NCBI RefSeq assembly: GCF_031191205.1
Contig: NZ_CP133470.1
Coordinates: 131,501-195,500, forward strand
Source: Haemophilus parainfluenzae ATCC 33392
GTDB lineage: Bacteria > Pseudomonadota > Gammaproteobacteria > Enterobacterales > Pasteurellaceae
Length of the DNA stretch: 64,000 nt
Reading direction: 5' to 3'
Below the pieces are notes generated by a model. The model was not told where the DNA came from. It worked only from the letters and a program-made list of their open reading frames with translations, and ran no database searches. Shown in pieces: positions 34,696 to 43,304 of the stretch. Each line of letters opens with the position of its first letter. Position 1 is the stretch's first letter. The position numbers and the translations under genes are program-made.

Positions 34696-36270
34696 CTAGT
34701 TATTTACATAAGCTTCTTCGTCACGAGCACCTAATGGTTTAAGCTGTGTGAAGAATAAAACTAAACAAAGTACTGTTAAGCCTAAGCCGATATAAACAGA
34801 TAATTGATAGTCTAAACCGAAGCCGATTTTGTTGTATGCAAGGTAAGTGAAACATACGGTACTGATAAATGCCGCAGGGATTGTACATACCCAGTGGAAT
34901 TTATTATAACGGTATAAGTATGCTGCAGCAGTCCATAACATTACCATTGCTGTGGTTTGGTTTGCCCAAGTGAAGTAACGCCATAAGATAGAGAAATCGA
35001 TTTTTGATACGATAAAACCAAGCGTAAACAATGGAACAGCAATCATTAAACGTTTAGCTAAGGTTTTTTGCTCTAAGTTGAAGAATTCTGCAATAACAAG
35101 ACGTGCCGCACGGAATGCTGTATCGCCTGATGTAATCGGAAGAACAACCACACCTAATACTGCAAAAATACCACCAACAAGACCTAAGAAGTGGATAGAA
35201 GAATCATAAACCACTTTAGAAGGAGAACCCGCTTTAATCGCTGCTAATAAATCTGGTAAAGAATCATAGAAACTTAAACCAACCGCACACCATATTAATG
35301 CAATCACACCTTCACCGATCATCGCTCCGTAGAAAATGAAACGAGCTTCTTTTTCGTTTTCAGTACAACGAGCCATTAATGGGCTTTGTGTTGCGTGGAA
35401 ACCAGATAATGCACCACAAGAGATTGTTAAGAACAAGAGTGGCCATAATGGTAAATCTGCACGGGTTTCAAAGTTTTGGAAGAATTTCTCAAAAGACATA
35501 CCGTCCACAGAACGATAGAAAGAAATTGGATCCGCTGAGCTTAGATCTGCACTGACTAAACCATATACCATACCCACAGACATAAATAGCAATAATGCGC
35601 CGAAGAACGGATAGATACGGCCAATGATTTTATCAACTGGAAGTAATGTCGCAAGAATATAGTAAATGAAGATGATAGCAGTCCAAACACTGATAACAGT
35701 CGCTTTATCCATACCCCAAACGGTAATACCACCTGCTTCAGCTACCTGATGGATTTCTTCCGCATTGCTAATAGAAATGCTACCTGATGCAGCACCGAAC
35801 ACATCCATTGTAATCGTACCCATTAATTGAGCAGGACTTGCAACGAATACCACACCCACTAATAATAAAAGTACAACAGCTAATACGTTAATGAATGCTT
35901 TAACTGGACGACCTAAGTATTTACCTGCAAGGTTTGGCATAGATGCCCCGCCATTACGCACACTTAACATTCCGCAGAAATAATCGTGTACTGCACCAGC
36001 AAAGATACAACCAATGACGATCCAAAGCATAGCAACTGGTCCGTATAACGCACCAAGAATCGGACCAAAGATTGGGCCTGTACCAGCAATATTTAATAAT
36101 TGAATTAACCAAATCTTGGTTTTAGACATTGGCATATAGTCAACGCCATCATTCATGGTATACGCTGGCGTTTGACGATTTGGATTGATCACAAAAATGC
36201 GCTCAATCACTCGACTATAAAAGAAATAACCTGCAAGCAATAACGCCACGCAGAAGAAAAACCACAACAT
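34696..36270 (-). CDS. Carbon starvation CstA-family transporter
   Basis: An integral membrane protein of 524 residues with about 14 hydrophobic segments. CstA hallmarks are AYTMNDGVDYMPMSKTKIW, LLNIAGTGPIFGPILGALYG and SGDTAFRAARL. CstA/BtsT proteins import pyruvate or peptides. This one is shorter than E. coli CstA (about 700 residues) and lacks its C-terminal extension, so the substrate is open. A CRP-type site lies about 120 bp upstream, consistent with induction under carbon limitation. Confidence 0.88.
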   Translation of the reverse strand: MLWFFFCVALLLAGYFFYSRVIERIFVINPNRQTPAYTMNDGVDYMPMSKTKIWLIQLLNIAGTGPIFGPILGALYGPVAMLWIVIGCIFAGAVHDYFCGMLSVRNGGASMPNLAGKYLGRPVKAFINVLAVVLLLLVGVVFVASPAQLMGTITMDVFGAASGSISISNAEEIHQVAEAGGITVWGMDKATVISVWTAIIFIYYILATLLPVDKIIGRIYPFFGALLLFMSVGMVYGLVSADLSSADPISFYRSVDGMSFEKFFQNFETRADLPLWPLLFLTISCGALSGFHATQSPLMARCTENEKEARFIFYGAMIGEGVIALIWCAVGLSFYDSLPDLLAAIKAGSPSKVVYDSSIHFLGLVGGIFAVLGVVVLPITSGDTAFRAARLVIAEFFNLEQKTLAKRLMIAVPLFTLGFIVSKIDFSILWRYFTWANQTTAMVMLWTAAAYLYRYNKFHWVCTIPAAFISTVCFTYLAYNKIGFGLDYQLSVYIGLGLTVLCLVLFFTQLKPLGARDEEAYVNN

Positions 36271-36390
36271 AAAAAATACTCCTCAGGAATAAATGAATAG
36301 CGAAATCTAGCCATATACTAGACTTCGTCGGCGGTATTCTAAGTTAAAATTCTCAAAATCAAAATTTTAATTTTTACATTGTTTCAATTT

Positions 36391-36406
36391 TGTGAGCCAT
36401 GTCACG
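36391..36406. promoter_or_regulatory. CRP binding site
   Basis: TGTGA-GCCATG-TCACG matches the CRP consensus (TGTGA-N6-TCACA) at all but one position. It lies between the cstA-family gene and the divergent zinc-ribbon gene and could serve either. Confidence 0.75.
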
Positions 36407-36472
36407 TTTATCATTATGTTTTTTTCACTTACAATATGTTCATTAATTCAAATAATGAAAAAAGGATCATAA

Positions 36473-36706
36473 ATGGCTCTTACTCGCTGCCCAGAATGTC
36501 GTAAAAAAATCAGCGAATCCGCTCAATTTTGTCCGAATTGTGGTTTTTCTTTTAAAGAAGAAGATCTTGAAATTTACAAACAAAAACTCGAAGAACGACG
36601 CCAACATAATGCCGAAATTAATCGAAAAAGCACTAAACTTCACCTTATTTGGTTGGCTATTTTTACTATCGTTATCTTATTGGCAAGTTGGCTAACTGGA
36701 GAATAA
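36473..36706 (+). CDS. Small zinc-ribbon membrane protein
   Basis: A 77-residue protein with an N-terminal zinc ribbon (CPECRKKISESAQFCPNCG), a charged helical linker (EIYKQKLEERRQHNAEINRK) and one C-terminal membrane helix (LIWLAIFTIVILLASWLTG). The architecture fits the small zinc-ribbon domain proteins of unknown function. A ribosome site AAAAAGGATCATAA precedes the ATG. It is a single gene with a strong terminator. Confidence 0.75.
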   Translation: MALTRCPECRKKISESAQFCPNCGFSFKEEDLEIYKQKLEERRQHNAEINRKSTKLHLIWLAIFTIVILLASWLTGE

Positions 36707-36747
36707 AAAGTGCGGTCAAAAAACAATGAGAATTTTGACCGCACTTT
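36707..36747. terminator. Uptake-sequence inverted pair acting as bidirectional terminator
   Basis: The arms AAAGTGCGGTCAAAA and TTTTGACCGCACTTT form a 15-bp stem between the convergent zinc-ribbon and AAA ATPase genes. Both arms are intact uptake cores. Confidence 0.88.
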
Positions 36748-36749
36748 AA

Positions 36750-38807
36750 TTAGAACCCAATCCGTCGTGTCGTTGAAGAAAACGCTGGTTTCACTTCACA
36801 TTCACCTTGTAATGCGCTCAGCCAATCTTGCACCTTTTGAAAAGGAGAAAATTGGTGACGACGAGCCACTGCAGCAAAATCTCCAGGCGTCAGCAGATTA
36901 AGCGATTCAATCTGACCTAAATCCTCTTCCGATAACAACGGTAACCCTAAAATTTCCGCTTGTTGTTTAGCAAAATCTAAACGTTGTGGCAGCGTTAAAT
37001 AATCAAACTTCAATTTCAAATCAAAACGACGTAATGCTGCTGGATCAAGCACTTCAATCAGGTTTGTTGAAACCACCATTAATCCCTCAAAACGTTCAAT
37101 TTGTGTCAACATTTCATTCACTTGAGAACGTTCCCAGCTTCGGTCTGCTCCTTCTCGAGAAAATAAGAAGGTATCCACTTCGTCCAGCACTAACAAACAA
37201 TTATCACGCTTTGCTGATTCAAATGCCTCAGCAATATTTCGTTCCGTTCCACCTACATAAGGATCGAGCAAATCAGAGCCTTGTCTTAGCAACAGCGGCA
37301 TGTCCAACTGTTCCGCAAGCCACGCTGCCCAAGCGGTTTTTCCTGTTCCAGGCGGACCATAGCAACAAATTCTGCCTTTTTTGGTTCGCATTAATCCTTC
37401 GGTGATTTTATGAATATTTTCATTGCAGGAAACCCACTCAAGCTGATAACTCAGTTTACTTTCCACCAACGGCTCAATTTTCTTTTTACCTTGTGCCTGT
37501 AAGGTTTCATTAAATAGCGTAAGCAAGATCTCAGAAAAAGTTTTTTTGCCGTTATCAACAGCATTTGCCACATTGAACACGCGCGTTAAAATTGCCGGTG
37601 AAAGTGACCGCACTTTGGCAAAATGCTGCACGTATTCCGCCGTTAATTTACCGCCTGCCAGCTGCGAAATTAACGCCGATTTATTTTTCAGCGGTAAATC
37701 CGGCATTTCAAACACAAAATCAAAGCGACGCAAAAAAGCCGCATCTATACTGTTTACAGAATTGGACAACCAAATTATCGGCACGTTATTATTCTCCAGC
37801 AACTGATTTGTCCATGCTTTATTTTTTTGTGCAACAGAACGCTCCATGAGCGAACCGTTAAACACATCTTCAATTTCATCAAAAATTAAAAGTGCCTGCT
37901 TGCCGTTCAATAAAGTTTGAGCAAGGCGACTGTAATTCAGACGTTGTTCTGCCTTCACAATATCACCGTCAGAATCCATGTAAGTAATGTTATACGCCGA
38001 AATCCCTAATGCCTGTGCAAGCAACCCGGCAAATTCGGTTTTACCGGTGCCAGGTACACCATAAATTAAAAGATTCACGCCTTTCTGATGATGTTTTAGT
38101 GCCTGTTGCAAATAAGTCAACATCATCTCTTTCATGCCGGCAATATGGGCAAAATCATCTAGTTGCAAACTTGGCACTTGAGGTATTTCTGTACAAGATT
38201 TCAAAAGCGCATATTCATTTAGAGGTTGTGTTACAAATTCGTCAAAATCTAAGGTTTCACCCCACGCTAAATAATCTTGCACACCATCTAGGCGATAATT
38301 CCGATCAATTAGCCCATAAGCATCGAGTTTACTGCCTTTCTTTAAGGCGGACAGAATCTCATTTTTCGGCTGTTTCAGTAAATCCGCCATGATTGCAGCC
38401 GTTCTTTGCAAATCCGATTTCGGCAAGCACTTAAACAAATCTTGCATAGGTCCTTCACTGCGTAAATGCATGGCAAAGCGGAGAAGTTCCTGTTCAACGG
38501 GATTCAGTTGCAAAAATTCTGCCAACGTTGCCAAATTTTCATACGCCTGTTTCCATAACTCCGGTAAAAGTGCGGTAGATTTTTGAAGTGTTTTATAACG
38601 CGCTTTTAAAAGCCGACGAGCAACCGTGCGTAAATTTTTATCATTCTCTAATTCTTCAGGCAGCCCAAACGCACTGGCGATTTCATCACTTCGCCAACTA
38701 CTCTCCCGAAACACTTCGGAAAAACCTTTATGCTCAAATAAAATTTTGAGCATCATATTTTCAGTATAAGAAGACACTGTCGGTGGGTTTAATTTATATT
38801 CGGACAT
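36750..38807 (-). CDS. Tandem AAA+ ATPase of the WYL-linked island
   Basis: A 685-residue protein. The N-terminal 230 residues are helical with no family I recognise. Two AAA+ modules follow: the first with Walker A YGVPGTGKTEF near residue 246, Walker B ALLIFDEIEDVF and arginine finger FLRRFD; the second with YGPPGTGKTAWA near 484, LLVLDEVDTFL and ALRRFD. Both look catalytically complete, unlike many AAA tandems where one is dead. It resembles 26S/CDC48-type or classic-clade ATPases that remodel proteins. The gene has its own promoter with the shared 19-bp operator and a ribosome site locked in a hairpin. It is the last gene of the island. Confidence 0.85.
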   Translation of the reverse strand: MSEYKLNPPTVSSYTENMMLKILFEHKGFSEVFRESSWRSDEIASAFGLPEELENDKNLRTVARRLLKARYKTLQKSTALLPELWKQAYENLATLAEFLQLNPVEQELLRFAMHLRSEGPMQDLFKCLPKSDLQRTAAIMADLLKQPKNEILSALKKGSKLDAYGLIDRNYRLDGVQDYLAWGETLDFDEFVTQPLNEYALLKSCTEIPQVPSLQLDDFAHIAGMKEMMLTYLQQALKHHQKGVNLLIYGVPGTGKTEFAGLLAQALGISAYNITYMDSDGDIVKAEQRLNYSRLAQTLLNGKQALLIFDEIEDVFNGSLMERSVAQKNKAWTNQLLENNNVPIIWLSNSVNSIDAAFLRRFDFVFEMPDLPLKNKSALISQLAGGKLTAEYVQHFAKVRSLSPAILTRVFNVANAVDNGKKTFSEILLTLFNETLQAQGKKKIEPLVESKLSYQLEWVSCNENIHKITEGLMRTKKGRICCYGPPGTGKTAWAAWLAEQLDMPLLLRQGSDLLDPYVGGTERNIAEAFESAKRDNCLLVLDEVDTFLFSREGADRSWERSQVNEMLTQIERFEGLMVVSTNLIEVLDPAALRRFDLKLKFDYLTLPQRLDFAKQQAEILGLPLLSEEDLGQIESLNLLTPGDFAAVARRHQFSPFQKVQDWLSALQGECEVKPAFSSTTRRIGF

Positions 38808-38808
38808 A

Positions 38809-38843
38809 AAAATACTCCTTACTGGGTTGGTAAGGAGTATTTT
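38809..38843 (-). promoter_or_regulatory. Hairpin holding the ribosome site of the AAA ATPase gene
   Basis: A 14-bp perfect stem (AAAATACTCCTTAC/GTAAGGAGTATTTT, 7-base loop) carries the AAGGAG ribosome site in its 3' arm, 7 bases before the ATG. Transcripts that read through from upstream would hide the site. A transcript from the promoter at 38839 would start near 38832 and lack most of the 5' arm, leaving the site open. Confidence 0.7.
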
Positions 38844-38872
38844 AGTGAGGGGTGCGACAAAAGGTGTCGTTA
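38839..38872 (-). promoter_or_regulatory. Island promoter 1: 19-bp palindromic operator and -10 box before the AAA gene
   Basis: On the minus strand TAACGACACCTTTTGTCGC (38872-38854), 9 bp, then TAAAAT (38844-38839). The operator overlaps the stop codon of the nuclease gene upstream. Same layout as the sites at 42105 and 44937. Confidence 0.8.
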
Positions 38873-40213
38873 GGAATTTTCCATTTTTAGCTCTTTTATT
38901 TTATCTAAGTTATCTGAGATTATATCCAGTAATGGTTTCCATAACTCGAAAATATAGTTCGCTAGCTCGCCACTAGGAATCTTACTAAGAACTGTCGCAT
39001 CCCATACTTCATATTCATCTTCTAGCCATTTCCATAATGGCATGCTGTCATCCTTGTCTAAATCATAATTATTATCTTTAATAAATTCTGAAAAAACATT
39101 AAGTATATTATTAAATAAATTATCATGATTAGCATAAATACCACAGTAAGCATCACGAAGCCCACTTTTATAAAAGTAAATACAAACACCAAAATCCTCA
39201 TTACCTATATATAACCCATATCCCTTTTTATTAAAGCTCCCATCATCTCCACATTCAAAATTAATATTTATTAATTTAGTATACCGATTAAACCTAATTT
39301 TCAACTGTTCAACTAACATAGCCATAAGTTTTTCATATAGTGTATCCCTTGTCTCAAGCACAGTTAATGCTGAAAACAATGCCTTATCATTATTAATTAG
39401 ACATTCAATTAATTCATTTGAATCCTGAGTATTTCCCATAATATCCTCACTTAAAAATTTCTTAAAATCATTACAAAATTGTTTTACAGCCGGTGCAATA
39501 ATTAAGGTATTATCAAGCCACTTTATGAGCATACTTGCAGATAACACCATTGCTTTCTTATCACTCATTAATTTAGCCCATTTATCTTCAGAAATAGATT
39601 TTTCTGGTGGATTATTACTAAATATAGGAAGATAAATAAGAAAATAAGAATCTGAAACATAATTTTTGAGGTCTTTATCATAAGTATGCATCTGCTTTGG
39701 CTGATCAATCGCACCTTGCAATTTATTTTCAATAGAAATCACCCAAGATGTTTTGTTATCTAATATACCTTCAATAAAAATATCATGACGACCATTTTTA
39801 TTAGTTGTTTCATTAGTTATTTCATTAGTTATTTCATTAGTTATTTCATTAGTTATTTCATTAGTTATTTCATTAGTTATTTCATCATTTTCTTCTTTAG
39901 TTATTTCATCATTTTCTTCTTTAGTTATTTTTTCAAGATAAATATTTACTTTTTGGTAAGCCAAGAACTGGTGTTTATTAATAAACTTTAAAAAACTATT
40001 TAAAAACAAATCACCTTGCCCATGTGTTTCCGTTGGATCTAATAAAAATGCAAGAATCTTAGACAATCCCATCTCATCCGTTTGTAAAAATTGAAACGGG
40101 TTAAAACGATTAGAATCGTACAACTCATTTTTTTCTCGTTGTAATCTAAAATTTTCTATCACTTGATTGATAGAAATTAAAGAATCAACAATTTGGTTAA
40201 TATTATTTGCCAT
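38870..40213 (-). CDS. PD-(D/E)XK nuclease-family protein with internal tandem repeat
   Basis: A 447-residue protein with the layout of the PDDEXK_4 nuclease group: DEMGLSKILAFLLDPTETHG near residue 45, then the core motif RHDIFIEGIL...SIENKLQGAIDQPKQMHTY, giving the catalytic D and E-x-K. Between the helix and the catalytic Asp sits a low-complexity insert, (EITN)n preceded by two ITKEENDE units, encoded by tandem DNA repeats at 39800-39931. The repeats are multiples of 3 bp, so changes alter length and not frame. It is 18 bp after the PP2C gene and shares its promoter. Confidence 0.8.
   Translation of the reverse strand: MANNINQIVDSLISINQVIENFRLQREKNELYDSNRFNPFQFLQTDEMGLSKILAFLLDPTETHGQGDLFLNSFLKFINKHQFLAYQKVNIYLEKITKEENDEITKEENDEITNEITNEITNEITNEITNEITNETTNKNGRHDIFIEGILDNKTSWVISIENKLQGAIDQPKQMHTYDKDLKNYVSDSYFLIYLPIFSNNPPEKSISEDKWAKLMSDKKAMVLSASMLIKWLDNTLIIAPAVKQFCNDFKKFLSEDIMGNTQDSNELIECLINNDKALFSALTVLETRDTLYEKLMAMLVEQLKIRFNRYTKLININFECGDDGSFNKKGYGLYIGNEDFGVCIYFYKSGLRDAYCGIYANHDNLFNNILNVFSEFIKDNNYDLDKDDSMPLWKWLEDEYEVWDATVLSKIPSGELANYIFELWKPLLDIISDNLDKIKELKMENS
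39800..39931. repeat. 12-bp tandem repeat (7 units) plus 24-bp repeat (2 units) inside the nuclease gene
   Basis: Six exact copies of ATTAGTTATTTC and one variant run from 39800 to 39883. Two 24-bp units built on ATCATTTTCTTCTTTAGTTA follow to 39931. Translation on the minus strand gives ITNE and ITKEENDE units. Confidence 0.93.
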
Positions 40214-40231
40214 AGAGGCTCCTTAGGTTAA

Positions 40232-40984
40232 TTAAAACGCACACATTATAACTGATAAATCATCCGAAAACGATTGCTTCTCAATCATCTTGCGGAAAAC
40301 CGTGAGACGATCTTTATCATCGGGATATTTCTGCCAAATTTTTTCTCTCATTTCTTCTGAAAGTCCATCTGTTAACCCATCAGAACACAGCAATAAACTT
40401 TCCCCTTGCTGAATTTCAATTTCTTGATAAAAAATTTTATCTTGAAATTCGGAATAATCGGCGACTAAACAAGAAGAAACACCGCCATAAATCGTGGCAA
40501 AGTCTTCTTCTTTTTTATCGGGAAAATCAGTCAATAATTCAGATAGAATAGAATGATCTTGCGTAATTTGTTGCCATTTTCCTTGAGCATCAATCAAATA
40601 AGCACGACTATCGCCTACGCTGAGGATTTTTGCTTTATGGGTTGCTTGATCAATTTCAGCCGCCACAAAAGTGGTTGCTGAGCCAAAATAATCCTCGGCT
40701 AATTCTGCTGATAAATGGGATTGTAAATCGTAGATCGTTTGGCGACTTATGCTTTCCATTTGGCTTAATAATTGCATAGCCAACTTGCTCGCTTTTTCAG
40801 GTCGGTTGCTATTGGAAATACCATCTGCCACGCCCACAATAAAGTGCGGTCGGTTTTCAAGGCGTTTTTCAGCCGTTTTAAGTTTATATTGAAACACCGC
40901 CTCACCATTAAAAAGGGCATCTTGGTTGTGTCGCTTGTTGCTGCCAATTTGTTGGCAGAAGGTAATTTCGCAAAAATTTTCCAT
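40232..40984 (-). CDS. PP2C-family serine/threonine phosphatase
   Basis: A 250-residue soluble phosphatase with the PP2C metal motifs: GSNKRHNQDALF, VGVADGISNS, GSATTFVAAEI, ILSVGDSRAYL, LLLCSDGLTDGL and C-terminal FSDDLSVIMCAF. No kinase gene lies in the window, so its substrate is unknown. The start shares a base with the stop of the Sir2 gene (TAATG), implying coupled translation. Confidence 0.9.
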   Translation of the reverse strand: MENFCEITFCQQIGSNKRHNQDALFNGEAVFQYKLKTAEKRLENRPHFIVGVADGISNSNRPEKASKLAMQLLSQMESISRQTIYDLQSHLSAELAEDYFGSATTFVAAEIDQATHKAKILSVGDSRAYLIDAQGKWQQITQDHSILSELLTDFPDKKEEDFATIYGGVSSCLVADYSEFQDKIFYQEIEIQQGESLLLCSDGLTDGLSEEMREKIWQKYPDDKDRLTVFRKMIEKQSFSDDLSVIMCAF

Positions 40985-41829
40985 TATTCAACCGCTTGTT
41001 GAGAAGGATTTAGAAGGCGATCAATTGCTTTTAGCGCATCTAACGCTTTCATTTCGAGACTTAAAAAGTGCATTTTCGGCACGCCTGCATCTTGTGGGTT
41101 AATACGGATAAATCCGCCCTTTTTTGCTTTCGCCGTACGTTCAGAAAAGCGACGCACAGTTGGAATGGCTTTCCCCGCACCCAGTTCGATGACGACGAGA
41201 TTCTGCACTTCTTTTAACCATAAATCGAGCTTATTTCGTTTTAAATTTTGATAATTACTGCTGTAAAAATAATCGTCAAACATGAGTACATTCTGTCTTG
41301 CTAAACGCTGACAATAAAGGCAACGAGGTGGCTCACTCAATAAGCGCAAGTTTTCGTTATCCACCACTGGTTGAAATTCTTTTGCAGACCAGCTTAAATC
41401 GCGGCAATTATGCACACACTGTAAACGCTCTAATGTGCCATGCACTTCATAAATGCGCCCTTCTTCAAACCCTGCTTTCTGAAAATGCCCATCTACATTA
41501 CTTGTAAAAACAAAATAACCATGCGGTTTGCTTTCTGCCCAACGTTTTAAAATTTGGTAGCCATCATGCGGGATTGTTGCGCGATATTGCGATAAGCGAT
41601 GCCCGTAAAACCAATAAGCTAACTCTTGATGAGTTTCATAAGCCAATGGCGTCGCAATATCTTCAAAATTGATATTGCGGCCTTTAAACATTGGGTAGGC
41701 ATTCCAAAACCCGCCGACACTTCTAAAATCCGGCAAACCTGAATCCACACTCATTCCTGCCCCAGCAGTAATTAAAATGCCGTCAGCCTTGCGAATAAGT
41801 TCTACTGCATAATTTAAGTCATTTTTCAT
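40984..41829 (-). CDS. Sir2-family NAD-dependent protein, zinc-site type
   Basis: A 281-residue sirtuin-like protein. NAD-binding GAGMSVDSGLPDFRS is intact, and the catalytic His lies in YEVHGTLERLQ. Cysteines CVHNC and CLYC form the usual zinc module. The motif normally reading QNVDxLHxxAG is here SNVDGHFQKAGF, so the Gln is changed. It may deacylate or ADP-ribosylate proteins, or consume NAD; which of these is unknown. It overlaps the FtsK-gamma gene by 4 bp and is coupled to the PP2C gene. Confidence 0.85.
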   Translation of the reverse strand: MKNDLNYAVELIRKADGILITAGAGMSVDSGLPDFRSVGGFWNAYPMFKGRNINFEDIATPLAYETHQELAYWFYGHRLSQYRATIPHDGYQILKRWAESKPHGYFVFTSNVDGHFQKAGFEEGRIYEVHGTLERLQCVHNCRDLSWSAKEFQPVVDNENLRLLSEPPRCLYCQRLARQNVLMFDDYFYSSNYQNLKRNKLDLWLKEVQNLVVIELGAGKAIPTVRRFSERTAKAKKGGFIRINPQDAGVPKMHFLSLEMKALDALKAIDRLLNPSQQAVE

Positions 41830-42026
41830 AATACTTTTCTCTGTCCATTTTTCATTGGTGAAATAACGCCGGCTTCTTCTAGTTGTTCTACAATTCTCGC
41901 AGCTCGATTAAAGCCTAAACTAAATTTGCGTTGAATCCGTGAACCAGATGTAAATTTTTCTTGTTGTACGAATTTTTTTACATCCTCAAAAAGCGGATCT
42001 CGTTTAAAAGTGACTTTCATTGCCAT
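41826..42026 (-). CDS. Stand-alone FtsK gamma-domain DNA-binding protein
   Basis: A 66-residue protein that is almost entirely an FtsK gamma winged helix: DPLFEDVKKFVQQEKFTSGS, IQRKFSLGFNRAARIVEQLE and EAGVISPMKNGQRKVL match the C-terminal domain of FtsK, which reads KOPS sequences and activates XerD. There is no translocase motor. It is the first gene of the FtsKgamma-Sir2-PP2C-nuclease operon, behind the shared operator. It may direct the operon products to specific DNA, which is inference. Confidence 0.85.
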   Translation of the reverse strand: MAMKVTFKRDPLFEDVKKFVQQEKFTSGSRIQRKFSLGFNRAARIVEQLEEAGVISPMKNGQRKVL

Positions 42027-42104
42027 AAGTTTTCTCCTGTGTTGTTTATATAAAAAGGGCTTAAGAGTCTTGTAAAAAGTAAAAAATCTCTCTTTTATGG
42101 AAAA

Positions 42105-42138
42105 ATTATAGGGAGGAGAGCGACAATGCGTGTCGTTA
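42105..42138 (-). promoter_or_regulatory. Island promoter 2: operator and -10 box before the FtsK-gamma operon
   Basis: On the minus strand TAACGACACGCATTGTCGC (42138-42120), 9 bp, then TATAAT (42110-42105). No good -35 box is seen, so the bound regulator may act as activator, or it may block polymerase. Confidence 0.85.
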
Positions 42139-42251
42139 GCAAATATTACAAGCGGTTATTTTTAGGAGATCTTTTGCAAATAAGATTATCCGTATTGCAA
42201 TATGCATATTTATCTGTTTATATATACATGTAATTTATTAGGGAAAAGAAT

Positions 42252-43253
42252 ATGAATAACCAAAATCCGATTGAAATTTACCAAGCTCAAGATGGCACAA
42301 CGCAAGTAGAAGTAAGATTTGAAAATGACACCGTTTGGCTAAGTTTACAGCAGATGGCTGATTTATTTGGGCGAGATAAGTCTGTTATTTCACGCCATTT
42401 ACGCAATATCTATACTGATGGCGAGTTAAATAGAGAAGCAACTGTTGCAAAAAATGCAACAGTTCAAATTGAAGGCAAAAGACAAATTAATCGAACAATC
42501 GAATACTATAATCTTGATGTAATTATATCTGTGGGTTATAGAGTTAATTCTATTTTAGGTACTAAATTTAGAATTTGGGCAACTGCACGTTTAAAAGAAT
42601 ATCTGACTCAAGGCTATACTATTAACCAGAAACGTTTACAGCAAAATGCTCACGAATTAGAACAAGCACTTGCACTTATTCAAAAAACAGCAAACTCATC
42701 GGAATTAACGCTAGAAAGTGGTCGTGGATTAGTGGATATTGTCAGCCGTTATACGCATACCTTTTTATGGCTACAACAATATGATGAAGGTTTACTTACC
42801 GAACCACAAACACAGCAAGGCGGTACATTACCGACTTATGCCGAGGCTTGTTCTGCACTAGCAGAGTTAAAATCACAGCTGATGGCAAAAGGTGAAGCAA
42901 GTGATCTGTTTGGACGTGAGCGAGATAATGGCTTATCTGCGATTTTAGGCAATTTAGATCAAAGTGTTTTTGGTGAACCTGCTTATCCAAGCATTGAAGC
43001 AAAAGCAGCACATTTACTTTATTTTGTCGTCAAAAATCATCCTTTTTCAGATGGTAATAAACGTAGTGGCGCATTTTTATTTGTGGATTTCTTACATAGA
43101 AATGGGCGTTTGTTTGATCATGATGGACACCCTGTTATCAATGATACGGGGCTTGCAGCACTCACTTTATTAGTCGCAGAATCTGATCCAAAACAAAAAG
43201 AAACGCTTATTAGGCTTATTATGCATATGCTTAAACATAAGCAAGAGAAGTAA
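42252..43253 (+). CDS. rhuM: RhuM family protein with C-terminal Fic/Doc domain
   Basis: A 333-residue fusion. The N-terminal part is the RhuM domain (TVWLSLQQMADLFGRDKSVI, YYNLDVIISVGYRVNS, FRIWATARLKEYL), found in a Salmonella pathogenicity-island gene and many toxin-like loci. The C-terminal part is Fic-like, with HPFSDGNKRSGAFLF, the intact HxFx(D/N)GNKR AMPylation loop. No antitoxin-like partner gene is adjacent. It points against the neighbouring island genes and has no copy of their operator, so it is probably an independent insertion in the island. ATG follows AGGGAAAAGAAT. Confidence 0.88.
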   Translation: MNNQNPIEIYQAQDGTTQVEVRFENDTVWLSLQQMADLFGRDKSVISRHLRNIYTDGELNREATVAKNATVQIEGKRQINRTIEYYNLDVIISVGYRVNSILGTKFRIWATARLKEYLTQGYTINQKRLQQNAHELEQALALIQKTANSSELTLESGRGLVDIVSRYTHTFLWLQQYDEGLLTEPQTQQGGTLPTYAEACSALAELKSQLMAKGEASDLFGRERDNGLSAILGNLDQSVFGEPAYPSIEAKAAHLLYFVVKNHPFSDGNKRSGAFLFVDFLHRNGRLFDHDGHPVINDTGLAALTLLVAESDPKQKETLIRLIMHMLKHKQEK

Positions 43254-43257
43254 TGAT

Positions 43258-43281
43258 AAATAGCGACCGAAGTCGCTATTT
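43258..43281. terminator. Bidirectional terminator between rhuM and the Sir2 gene
   Basis: A 10-bp stem AAATAGCGAC/GTCGCTATTT with a CGAA tetraloop and T-rich flank. Confidence 0.88.
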
Positions 43282-43304
43282 ATTTAAAAAGTGCGGTCGA
43301 TTTT

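Noticed and set aside
39800..39931. CRISPR-like array
   Set aside because: Units are 12 bp, contiguous, without spacers, and lie inside an open reading frame.
42252..43253. rhuM as a member of the WYL regulon
   Set aside because: Opposite orientation and no operator copy upstream.
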